DNA of 64,000 nt from assembly GCF_003073045.1 (NCBI RefSeq), contig NC_037595.1:11028074-11092073 (forward strand), read 5' to 3'. The notes under the pieces were generated by a model, which saw only the letters and a program-made list of their open reading frames with translations, ran no database searches and was not told where the DNA came from. The DNA comes from Pomacea canaliculata (lineage: Eukaryota > Mollusca > Gastropoda > Architaenioglossa > Ampullariidae). Positions within the stretch are counted from its first letter, which is position 1. The number at the start of each line of letters is the position of its first letter. The translations under genes were made by a program, and so were the position numbers. Below, piece after piece: positions 1 to 11,143 of this stretch.

Positions 1-2700
1 TGGCCGGCTACAAAAGTCTCCATCATTACCAATTTGAATAATTAACTCAAAACATTGTAAATCTCAGTACCAGCAGAGAGTGTCTTTTATTAGACAATTT
101 ATTCTTCGTTCTTCTCGATATTCCAGACTTTGTCACTTACTGATGATCTCAGTCTACTTTATTATAATGAGTATACAGGACAGTGACGCTCTCTCTGAAT
201 GAAAAACGGAAGCCGTAGACACCTGCCGGAAACACAATGTTTTAATCCGGACAATATCGTCGAATTATGTCTTTAAAAAGTAAAAACAATGGTACGTAAT
301 TGATGTCTATAAAGTCAGCCGTTCTAAAGACTCCTATAAGTGTACAGGCTACATACTCACATGTATGTGTATACAAGAACGAATAAAGTATTGTCAATGT
401 GGCGAACTATAGTCATCACACAGTGCTGTCTGAATGATGAAGAATTTACCTCGTACAGATGGAAGATTGGTTCAATAGATGTAAGGAAGGATTTCAACGC
501 GCTAAAGAAAAAAAAAAGAAAGAAACTCTTGTGTTGTAAGATGTAAGACGTTAGACGATCCTTTGCAGTGTGTTTAAAAAAAAAGCTTGTCAAGTGGTCT
601 GTTGACCTGTGAGAAGCTATACGGGGAGCGAACTCTGCATTATACTTACTATTAAGATTTGACCTACTTGAGTAAGTTGACCGTGAAATGTAAGTCATGT
701 TGTATCAACGGAGCGGCTACATGCTGTCATCAGTGGCCAGATAATCGCAATTAGCTTTGCTACCGACAGTTTGCTCAACATCAATTGCACTTTACAACGC
801 ATCACCCCATCGTCGGCTAATGCGTCGGCGAAGCACAAACCCGTCTTCTCATTCACTCCGGTTGATCACGTGGCAGTTGTATGGCTTCTGCCTCCTATTT
901 CCCTCCTTCCCGCACATGTGGAATTTCCCCGCCGCCCTCATAAGAACTGGAAACTGCACAGTCGCTTCTATATCTGGGTCAGAGACATCAGTTGACGGGG
1001 TAGCTCCGTCCCGTTTTCGTCATCTACCCCGCTCTTCTTTGCCACTATTTGCACCCGACACTGGTTGACCTCTTGACCTATGTGCGCTCGAAGACCAGCG
1101 GTATCGAGGTCGTATTCTACTGACTGTAATGCAAGTTCTTGCTTTCTTCGCCGGTTAAGGACTCTCCCGGAGGTGCCAGTGACCTATTGCACTTTCTTGT
1201 CAAGTCGTTTCATCACAACCATCGCTTGTCGATAACTATATGGGATCACGCACAAGGGCGGACAACTTTACCTGGGCAAACGCCAAGCTGCCACAATGCG
1301 TAGTCTCCCTTTGGCTTACAAGTACGTGTTGCGATATCAGCACACTGTACAGGAAAAGTATCGCAAAACATATTGCTCTGGGGCAAGCTCTGTAGTCTTG
1401 AAAATATATAAGCTTTGATTAATGACAGTCGGCACCAAAAAATCTAAAAAAATTCTTGATGGGATATTTTTATGCACTTTTATTCATTCTGTGCGCTCTT
1501 CCTAGAGTCTGGCGCAGTTCCAAGGAGACTGTATGACATCTGTTATTTACTGGGTGCCCCTAAGAAAGTATTTGTCTGTACTAGTCACAGTCTTCACGCT
1601 CCTTCCTCTGTCCAAGTGTTGTTCGAATGAAAGTACTGGTGAATGATGACGCAGTAAGAATGAAGAGTGTAAATAGGTTATCAGAAAAAACAGGGCTGGA
1701 ATGTAAAGTCGTAATGGATATCATCTGGAACAGTGGGCGAGTGAACATAAAAATTAGCCAACGTGTTTCGGAGAAAATGACTTCATTTCTGTCCGTTTTC
1801 GTGATATATTTTTTCTTCTTCTTCTGGATCTGACAGCGTGAGTTTTACAAAACCACACAGCTCTGCTTTTTTTTCTATTTTATCTATTTTATTCTAACCT
1901 GTGCTATAATTTCGGGTTTGATTTTTTTTTTATTGCGTTCGTGTTTTTGTCTGTTCCCTCGTCAGCTGTAATACTCTTCTATTGTCTATGATAATCTGGT
2001 AAATGAACACTACCTCTTATGCTTGTTGCATTCCTCGTTATATCTAGAATAAAGTTTATTCAGATTAATGCGAAAAGAAATGCACAATATAAAGTTGTTA
2101 AAAATAATTATTTTAATTATTCTTTAGTAAAGTAAATATCTCAGTATAATAAATTTATCATGCAGCTATGTGATATTTTACCTTGAAAAATTACAAAGTA
2201 GGTTTTGACGTGTAAAATAAAATTAAAATTTTAAATAAAACTGTTGTACATAATAAAACAGAAATCTCATTCATTTTGCAATAATATACACTCCTAGCTT
2301 CAGCTAAAGCAACCTTGATTAAAAGTTCGAAAACTTTCGACAACTCGCGCTCCATCCTTTAGGACGACAGAACTCTTCCTCTTATCATCTTGAAGGTATT
2401 GGTGACTATGGAGATGAAAAAAAAAATGATGAAAACCGCGATTAAAATAAAAAAGTTTCCATGCAGCAGCATTGCCCCAAGTGTAACCCAGGGCCTGTAT
2501 TTCTCTTTGTGGTGGTTACGGAAAATGCCAGTGTATGTAGGTCTCATGCACTACAGTGTGAAAGTATATCAGTGCTGCAGTCTGGAAACAAGATGCTTGA
2601 ATGTCCATCACAGATGTTTGCTTACGGTCACAGCACACATACGGCCCGCAAACATTGTTTTGAGCAAGACATGGTCTTTATCCAGACATTCTAAATAGAT
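1..2700. other. No gene recognised
   Basis: I see no exon with plausible splice sites or a recognisable protein family in this stretch. Open frames of up to about 100 codons exist but look like chance frames in AT-rich, low-complexity DNA. Several T- or A-rich runs are present, for example near 1800-1930 and 2100-2250. It could hold upstream regulatory DNA of gene A or the end of another gene outside the window. Confidence 0.5.
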
Positions 2701-2714
2701 GCTATTGCTGTTGT

Positions 2715-2779
2715 CGTTGTTGTGGATTCTGCCGTTGTTGTGGATTCTGTCGTTGTTGTGGATTCTGTCGTTGTTTGTC
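2715..2779. repeat. 18-bp minisatellite, about 3.5 units
   Basis: Units of cgttgttgtggattctgt repeat three times almost perfectly, at 2715, 2733 and 2751, followed by a partial unit. Open frames across it on both strands are by-products of the repeat. Confidence 0.85.
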
Positions 2780-2979
2780 ATTATGGTTGTTATTGTACTT
2801 TTTCGTTTGTTGTTATTGGTTTCGCTGTGGATGCTTCTATTTTTATCATGTTTGTTGTTGCTGCAAAAGCCGATATGGCACAACCCTGGCGACACTTATT
2901 GCAAATAAATCTGAAGTGATGACTTCATGATATGTTCTTGACCTTCTAAACGATAACCCTGTTCCGCCCTCCAACCCCT

Positions 2980-3090
2980 AGGAAAATTTCTACTTCCTTC
3001 CATTGGCTGGGATCTCTCCCCCTCTCCCAACAAGTAGGAAAATTTCTTGTTCTTTTCCACTGGCTGACATGATTTCTCCCACCCCAACCA
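2980..3090. repeat. Imperfect tandem repeat, two units of about 55 bp
   Basis: The motif aggaaaatttc begins at 2980 and again at 3036. Each copy is followed by a pyrimidine-rich stretch, a ttggctg or ctggctg motif, and tctccc. The two units differ at many positions, so this is an old local duplication. Confidence 0.5.
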
Positions 3091-3810
3091 CCCTCAAGCT
3101 CTTGTTTGTTATTTCCTTTTACTATTTGTTGCTACACGCGCGCTGCGCAACACAAGTAGGTCACAGCTGGCTTTGTAGGTCACTGACCTCAGCGGCAGGT
3201 TAGCTAACTCTCTTGGAGTCTATGTTTTTGGTGGTGTAGGAGGCTGGAAGAGCTCATCGCTTGCATTATTTCTCCTGTCGACATCTCGGTGTTGTGTTTA
3301 GTGGCGACGGTGTCAAGGAGTAGAGACCAGCGTTTCATCTTTTCTCTCACAAACAACTACTGCATTCTTCTCGGTTCACCTCAGTTTGCCGTGTTTTCAA
3401 GGGAAACCAGGAATAAAGACATCATTCTAATGAATAAACGTTCCACGACAGATTGCTTCCAGTCAGCAAAAAGTTTTTTCTCGGTAAGCCTGAAACTTTC
3501 ATATTTCATCACAGCAAGTCGTTAAGTTCTTGGACAAAGTTTGCTTATTTAAACATTGAAATTTAGGAGTGAGTGTCACAAACTTCACTCCATTGATGCC
3601 AGCATTGTGTTACACAAGCTGTGACATTCATTCTCACGTTGTTTGTTTATTAGGAACGGACCGTAAAGACTGAACATCTGAGGGAAAGTCGAATCTTGAA
3701 CTTTGGTTTGCCTCCGTCTCACCTCCTCTCCCTGTAAAAACAGCGACTTGCAGTGTCAACACTTTATCTTCTTTCCGAGCAGGACAGACAATTCGTGACC
3801 AGTCTCCAAG

Positions 3811-6800
3811 ATGAAGTTCGACCACATCGTCACAGAGCTTGGCGACTTTGGAACATTCCAGAAGCGCGTGTTGCTGTTGCTAAGTCCCGCCGCCATGTCC
3901 TGCGGCATCCAGATCATGATTTCAGTCTTTAACGTGGGCGTGCCGTGGCACAGGTAAGTCGGTGTCAACATCTCACCTTTCTTTCAATATGACTTTTCAC
4001 ACACACTGCTCACGACAGGACCTTGATATACACGAATGCTCGAAAAAGCGTGATAGACGGCAAAAATAAATTAGTGAAGTTTACAACTTTTATGATGGCC
4101 TGCAATATTTCACCAGTAAATATAAATAAACGTGCTTCAGTGCCCTCCTCGAGATTTTTTACTTCTCAAACGACTGTTCTGTTATACCTGTTATAACACA
4201 TTTTACACACCTTCCTTACAATATTAGTTTATCTCTGGCAGTTGTTATTAGTGAAGACATCGGTGATTTGCTGAACCCAAAATAGTAGAAATGTTTCATT
4301 TATATCCCATAGTTGTTAACGAAAACCTCAAGCTTTTCAAAAATCCTAACATGCTTAATGGTCAGGATTTAGAATTAAATAGTCAGTGGCCTAGTCTCTT
4401 GTGACCTGCACCTATTTGGAAAGGTAATCTCGACAGAAAGGTGAGATTAAAGCATTCGTGTCACAAAGTCACGCTCAAGAACGCATGGGAACACAGTGGA
4501 AAAGCATTGAGGGATGTGCAAGAAGAACAGAAGAGAGCAAACGATAGTTCCTGATCTTTCTATGTGGGAATGAGGTTAGTAGAGCAATGACGGGTGAACA
4601 AATTCCGGATCCACAGCTGGATGAAATATGTGGAGTTACACTGGGTATTGAACTCGCTACAGTGCACACATCTAGTGTGAACCACGTTAGACTAACGACT
4701 CGACTAACCATTACCCCAAAACTCGAATGGAAATATATTGGTGGAGGGGAGACATGTTTACTTCAAACACTTTCGTTCTTACAGTTCAGTAATGAGGGCC
4801 TTGTGTATGACCTCAAACTTTTTCTGGTCATAAACAACATGGAACAACGCGTGCACAAGGCTGCAGCAGAGAAGTACTTTGCTATCAAAGAGTCGGAACG
4901 AGGCTAACAGCTAGGTGAAGGGAGTAGTGCCATCGCTCTACACAATGCCAGACCGGTACAGAAGTCCTCTAATTCGTGTACAGGTACTGCCGTGTGGCTG
5001 CCAGACATTATTCAGCACCCCTACAGCTGTCTGTGGTCTGTAATAATGTAACGTATGATATTACACCTGTTTGTTTCGTGGGTGTAGGGCCTCAAGTAAA
5101 AGGGGTTTTATTATTGTTATCCAAGATTTCCATGTTTTCTGTTTGTAGACATAACCTACATTTTACCTAACATATTTTCACAGGTGTGCATTGCCAGGTT
5201 TCCATGACGACACGTGGGAGCTGCAAGGAGCCGCACATGCCAACATTGTGAACGCTTCCATTCCCTTGGATCCGGACCTCGCTGACGACGGTGGATACTC
5301 TCGCTGCCAGATGCGTTTCCATGACAACGTCACTGCGGAAACAAGTCTGACTTCTTGTTCTCGTTATGTCTACGACCAATCGACGTACGCCTCCTCCATC
5401 GTAACCAAGGTAAATACAAACAATAACCCTCGAAACGTGTAAATGTTTTAACTGAATCAGACAAAACATTCAATAAACGAGGACATAAAATAGAGGACAA
5501 CGCTTCTGTTGACAGTGGGACCTGGTGTGCGACAAAGGACTTCTGCGTTCGCACTGCCGTATGATCGTTATGGCTGGTCTTCTGGTTGGCTCTATCACTA
5601 CAGGTATCATCGCTGACATGTGAGTCAGAAATACATCACATAGCTTTTGACTTGCTTTCGTAGTGCGGTGACAAAGAAGTCTCTGCGTATATATAATTGA
5701 TTACATCGCTTGCTTTCGTTCCTTCTGATCATTGATCATACAGCGATATCCAATCTTAATAAAGTTTTCCTTTAAGAGCATCGAATTTAGGCAAATTATT
5801 ATCTTTCTTTATTTCTCTCCTGACATCAATTATCAGGTTTAAATTTATAGACTATCTGTCTTTTCCACTGAAAATAATCGTGTCTGTCTGAGGGGCTACT
5901 ATCGTATTTATGGGCATCTTGCAAGTTCCGTGCTCTAATTAAATATTGTCTCTCTTGGCTGTTCCCAGGATCGGCCGCAAGAAGGCGCTGATGGCCGTGG
6001 TGGCGCTGCATGCGTCGTCCAGCATCGCTGTGGCCTGGGCTCCGTCCTTCACTGTCTACGTCATCATTCGCTTTCTGACCGGTGTCAGCATCTCGGGAAT
6101 GTTTCTGGTCCTCTTTGTTTTGAGCAAGTGTTGTTACTCCAGTATTCTGCTGTTACAAGAATCGTTACTTTTGTTAATTTGTTAGTCTGTTCTTTTATAG
6201 AGCTCATCATCATCATCATCATCAGACTTATAAGACTTATAAGGTTTGGACAATGAAGGATGCATTTTTGTTGCCATCATAGAATTAGTTCAGCTTAAGA
6301 ACTTGAGTTTTTTTCTTTCTCATCTCTAACTACAGTGATGCAGACGACGTAAAGTGTCCGTTTTTGTTTCTGGCATCAGTTATGGAACTCGTGGGGCCCA
6401 GCAAACGTATGCTCGTTGGCATGGTTGTGATGATCTTCTGGTCGGCGGGGGTGATGATACTTGGCGGAATAGCCTACGCTGTTCGCGACTGGGACAAGCT
6501 GCAGATGATTGTGTCCTTCCCGATCCTCCTGCTGGGAGGGTACTGGTGGTGAGTGGTGGGAACTGGGGACGGGAAAAGATCTAGAATAATAGTGTTAAGG
6601 TTGAGAGTGAAATAGGGCTTTCTTGTTTACTTTAGTAACGGGAGTAATGTGTTCTTAGCTGTTCATTTGTTGTCTGTGCTTGTGTGTCTTTGTGTGGATG
6701 AGCTCATTATTTTATGAGTGGATGTATATTGCTGTTGGGTGATATCTGCTGATATTGATAAAAATGAGAGCTGGACCACGTGAGTGTGTAAAATCACTGC

Positions 6801-8550
6801 ATGCTGCAGGGTCATCCCCGAGTCACCAAGATGGCTGTTGTCCAAGAACCGTGAGGTGGAAGCAGAGGACATCATTCGCCACGCAGCTCGCGTGAACGAG
6901 GCACAACTTCCGCTGAAATTATTTGATGGCAAAAACGGCGATGATGTGAAGGAAACGGAGAAGCTCTGGCATGCATTCACGTCCCCGGTTCTGGTTCTCC
7001 GCTGCACCATCCTGTGTTTGAACTGGTAAAAGACAGGACGATACCTTATACAAATGGCATTTCATGTACTAAAGTTGGTGGTATTTATAATTAAAATATC
7101 ACATACATCTTTGTATAGCATGGCTGAAAATCGAGCCAGGATGACTCAAGTTTAGACTGTCCTTTGCCTTCTACAGGATGGTTTGTTCTTTGGTGTTCTA
7201 CGGACTGAGTCTCAACTCTGGCAATCTGGGTGGCAGCGTCTACGTCAACTTTCAGTTGATGGCCATCGTGGAAGTCATCGCGTACGTCCTCTGCCTGCTG
7301 CTGCTCAATTACGTGGGCCGGAAGTTGATGTACATCACGTGCATGATGACTGGTGGTGTCGCCTGTCTCAGCATCATCCTGCCCGTCCTCTGCTCTAGCA
7401 GCGGTGAGGATGGAGGGGGGAAAGGGGTGGGGTAAGGTAGAAGTATGAAAAATGTGAGTCATATAAAAGAAATAAGCAATGACTTCCCTCTTAAAATTTC
7501 CCTCGTCTTTAATAAGTAGCAACGATCAGCAGCAACTTGCCCTCCACTTGGAGGCGCTTGAGTCACGAACCTTGCGGAAGTTGTTGTTGTTGTTGTTGTT
7601 TACGATCTTTGCTGAATGCGGGACGCCGTCACAAAAGATGTAACTCTAGTTGGCATCTTTACAGAGTTACAACTGTGGCTGACCATCATTCTGGCTCTAG
7701 TGGGAAAGCTGGGGGCCTCGGCGGCCTTTGCCATCATCCACATTTACTCTGCGGAGCTCTCGCCGACTTCCCTCCGGAACTCCCTGATGGGCTTTGCGTC
7801 CCTCTTTGCCAGAGTGGGCGGCATGATCTCCCCTTACATCGCAGACCTCGTAAGTCACCATTTTATTCTTCTGTCATTAAGAATATTTTTTCTGAGAATT
7901 CATTTTACTTAGCATATCGACTAATAAGTAACAGTTGAGTGCAGGTCTTCTGAGATATCTTTGTCTTCATTTGGTTTGTTGTGACGTCAGAATATAGTGT
8001 CGTGTGCAGAAAACACACCTTATACGGACTCTGCGTGCGTGCGTGCGTGTGGGTGTGTGTCTGGAAGGACCGTCTTGTCAACGGTCGTATAGGGCGGGCG
8101 CTGCCGCTGATGGTGTTCGGCTCAGTCACCATAGGAGTCGGACTGTTGTGCCTTTTACTTCCTGAGACTCTCAACAGCCACTTGCCGGAAACCGTACATG
8201 ATGCCAAAATGTTTGGCAGGTGAGTGCCTCATTCCAGTTGGTATTAAATAAGAATAGAATTGAAATGTTGGGTCGTTCTTTCCCTACAATTTCTCTCTGT
8301 AATTTTTTCCCTGTAAAGAGCTAGCCATAATGTCATCACCTGTACATAAATAGTTTGTTGACATTTCAGTGAGTGTGTCGTCCACACTACACAAACCTAT
8401 GATGTAAGACAACATGGCATTCGTTACACTAGGGTCTCCTGTTTCAGAAAACATGTTCGAGATGCCTCGTCTTCGGAAAACAGCGAAGAAAAGGTTAACA
8501 AAGATGACTGCAAGATGAATCAGAAACTTCTAACCGCTTCCCAAGCGTAG
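3811..8550 (+). CDS. SLC22-family transporter, gene A (complete, 559 aa)
   Basis: Major facilitator of the organic cation/anion type, expected in the plasma membrane with 12 helices. The substrate cannot be told from sequence. Exons: 3811-3953, 5184-5409, 5516-5619, 5969-6123, 6380-6548, 6810-7025, 7177-7403, 7665-7849, 8068-8219, 8448-8550. All phases join, giving 1680 nt with one stop. Family marks are a large Cys-bearing, N-glycosylation-rich loop after helix 1 (residues ~45-125), the MIGRKKA motif of loop 2-3 (~160), IMELVGP before helix 5, and PESPRWLL after helix 6 (~270). The C-terminal tail is polar and Ser/Glu/Lys-rich. Intron 4 begins with GC instead of GT. Compared with genes B-D it has an extra intron in the first loop and lacks the intron after the PT-R motif of exon 8. 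The start ATG has a good context (ccaagATGa). The exon 9 acceptor (8067) is the least certain boundary. Confidence 0.92.
4590..4715 (-). repeat. Possible tRNA-derived SINE head in intron 1 of gene A
   Basis: Read on the - strand, a tRNA-like A box (TGGTTAGTCGAGTCGTTAG) lies about 50 bases before a B-box-like AGTTCAATACCC. The spacing and order suit a Pol III promoter of a SINE. The body and tail are not defined and no target duplication was found. Confidence 0.35.
6124..6125 (+). other. Non-canonical GC splice donor, intron 4 of gene A
   Basis: Exon 4 ends ...TTTTGA and the intron begins GCAAGT. The three paralogous genes place a GT donor at exactly this point (CTCA/GTAAGA in B and C, CTGT/GTGAGT in D). 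The phase-1 junction to the next exon (IMELVG) confirms it. GC-AG introns are a known minor class. Confidence 0.8.
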
Positions 8551-9875
8551 GAAACATCAAAATTACGCAATGCGCAACATAATGTAGGTGTTTCAGCAAC
8601 CTGGGTATCCATAACAAAAATGTCGGCAACTTCAGAATATGTTGCTATTGCTGAACGTCGTATGCTGCATATCGTTGGGTATATTTAAAGATATCTATAT
8701 GTATACCATTTAAAGATTTTACAGCTTTTTATATTTGTTTTATATCGCTTTTGGCAATTTTTATGTTTATCATTTTCTGTCCATTGCATCCCCTTAACGT
8801 ACCAAGAATTTCTGCTGTGAAAAGCACCCTCGAGTTTTTTTCTTTCTTTTTTTTTTTTGGTGTGAAAATTATCTTCTCTAAATCGTGTCCCTGCAATCTT
8901 TTGGCCTTTATCACCTGTAATAGTTGGCATCCTTTACCTCGGACCTCAGGTGACTGACTATTCGCTCTTTTTTTGAGACTTGAAAGTAAGACTTCAGAAA
9001 ATGGCTTGACTGATGTACTGAAAATTGTCTGTTAGCAACAAAGTAAAGTGTGTGTACTAACCGTGCAAGTGCACTCATATACGAGTGCGACGTTAACGTT
9101 CGACAAACTGCTGTTGTTGTTTTATTATTAGTATTATTATTAGTATTAACATAGTACTAGCACATGTCTGTGTGGTAATCGACTAATCCTCCTCTAAACA
9201 CCACAGTTTCAAAAGCTGCATATACTAAGTTTTTGTTTATTGTATATTATTTTTATTGTATATCAGTGGGGAGAGCAAAGTTTTCTTTTCATTGGCTTGT
9301 CTCAAAATGCGGAAGGGCCAGTAACATACTTAAAAAAAAACCCCAAAAAACCACTTCGTAACTATACAACAAACCACTCCATCACATACATCAGCCGCGT
9401 TGTTTGTTATTTTCATACTTTGTGTTAGAATATTAAGTACTGTCGATTTATAACACAAAGTATTTATTTGATAAATTTTAATTAAATTATCCTAGGTTAA
9501 AATGAAATTAAGTACACTTCACATTTTGACATCCTCAGGTCATACTTTCCCTGTTGTATATAATTTTCCTATGAAGACACGTTGATCCACATAAACAAAT
9601 AACTTGTTTTTCTTCCGTGAAGAAATCAGTTGTTGTGGACGTGATTACGTCTGATGAACAAACCCTTCATATGTGCGTGTCTGTCATTCCGACTGTTCGT
9701 GAGACTGTCTGATGTTGGATGAAATAACTTGCAGACATCAAGAAAAGTCAGTGCTTGATTGTGAGTGAGAGAAGTGGTATAGCCCTTGGTGACACTCTTG
9801 AAAAATGATGTTTTCACACTATACCTTTCTATGTATTTTATATTTACAACAATGTTTATACACTGTTTGACTCAG
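8551..9875. other. Intergenic, 3' flank of gene A; no gene seen
   Basis: AT-rich sequence with a pyrimidine run near 8836-8860 and a short ATT-type microsatellite near 9120-9150. No convincing AATAAA lies close behind the gene A stop, so its polyadenylation site was not placed. Confidence 0.5.
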
Positions 9876-9879
9876 TGAT

Positions 9880-10165
9880 CATTTTACTCCAAGACACTTT
9901 CTGAACTCCATAGTTGTGACGGACAACTCTTCAACTTTACAAGCATTAGGTTGATGAGGGTCAGCTTTTTGGTGGAGTGGGACGATGTTAGAAAGTTTCC
10001 AAAGGACTGGGATGTGTCCTGTGTAAAAAGAGAGTTGAAACACTCCACACACGTGAACAGCACAGCAGTGCAAGACACGCCCACAGCTCCCATCAGGCCC
10101 CTGAGCCTTGTGAACCTTGACCCGCAGTCAAACAGTGTGAGGAGTGTGGACCCTGGCACAGGAGT
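9880..10165 (-). mobile_element. LINE reverse transcriptase relic
   Basis: The - strand encodes, across more than one frame, fragments resembling the palm/finger part of a non-LTR reverse transcriptase: a GPDG-like piece, then VFQLSFYTGHIPVLWKLSNI and VPLHQKADPHQPN, then a degraded MKCL-like piece. This matches the usual order GPDG...iFnlSl...iPviWK.snivPl.Kk. The fragment is frameshifted and truncated on both sides. Its clade cannot be fixed, but it is not the same family as the LINE at 14.8-18.6 kb. Confidence 0.6.
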
Positions 10166-10393
10166 GAGTTCGAGTCACCAAAGCGCTATGTCTACGAGAA
10201 ACATTCTTTTTTAAAAAAGACGATGTTTTCTTTTACTCATTTATGTGTATTTTTGTTGGACAAATGAACTATTTTATGTGAAGTCAACCAGTAACTATAA
10301 AACTTGAATGAACTTTGTTACAATGTTGTTGGTAATAATTGATGTAAATATTGTGTTTGCTTAATGCTTATACTACGGTTTTGTCCTGTTCAG

Positions 10394-10511
10394 GAAGACT
10401 GCATATGGAGAACACTCCAAGCTCATTTTCTTTCCTTGGAATGGACAAGCTGTCGTTTCCCTTGGAAGTAGTTCTGCTCTTGCAGCACGCCATGCTGAAA
10501 CAAATTTGTAA
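10394..10511 (+). pseudogene. Orphan last-exon-like block, copy 1
   Basis: A 118-bp block follows a TTCAG acceptor and reads in phase 2 as RKTAYGEHSKLIFFPWNGQA... ending AETNL and TAA. The same block, with the same length, acceptor and stop, lies beyond genes C (25041-25158) and D (40366-40483). Gene A's last exon also follows a TTTCAG acceptor in phase 2 and begins RKHVRD, so the block may be the last exon of a lost gene-A-like neighbour. A second frame (GRLHMENTPSSFSFLGMDKL) is also open here and shows more synonymous change between the B and C copies, so the coding reading is unsettled. Confidence 0.45.
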
Positions 10512-11032
10512 AATCCATTTTTTTTACAAGAAATTCCACATGTTTTAGCTTTGTTGGCATGAACCAGACATTACCACAATGTATTGCTTTATATTGTAAA
10601 TGTTCTCACACATTCACCAACATCTCGATCCCCAATAGTAGCAATATCTCTTAAATTTATTATTTAAATAATATGAAACAGAATGTTTCAATCAGCAATA
10701 TAGCAAAAAAGTTCTAGTCTATTATTTTTATGCCGATCTTGCAACCTATATTCATTTTGACATATCGAGATGATATTTTTTCTGCTAATAACGCAGATCT
10801 GACTCAGTTATCTTCTCTGCGATTTTGTATCCAGAATGTCGGCAACAGTCGAGAGTTTTTCAGAATTTAATTTAGAATTCGTGAACAAAAACGTTTATAG
10901 ACAAAAATTGTATGATCATCCTGTGAAAAAAATGTTGAACTGTGAACACACAATCACTTTACCCGTCTTTTACCGAGTGGTCGCCTGTGTCCGCTGAAAT
11001 AGTTCCTGACACAAGCACCAAAAAATTCAAAA

Positions 11033-11038
11033 TTTATT
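11033..11038 (-). terminator. Possible polyadenylation signal of gene B
   Basis: AATAAA on the - strand about 106 bases past the stop codon of gene B. The motif is not kept in the matching place of gene C, so support is weak. Confidence 0.3.
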
Positions 11039-11143
11039 TGGCTTGATGGGCAATAGTTTTACTTCTTTGTGTTAACAGCTACACCACTGCTCATTTCCCT
11101 CAAAAATACAGATACAAAGGTAGCAGCCGGATTAACAGTATTT

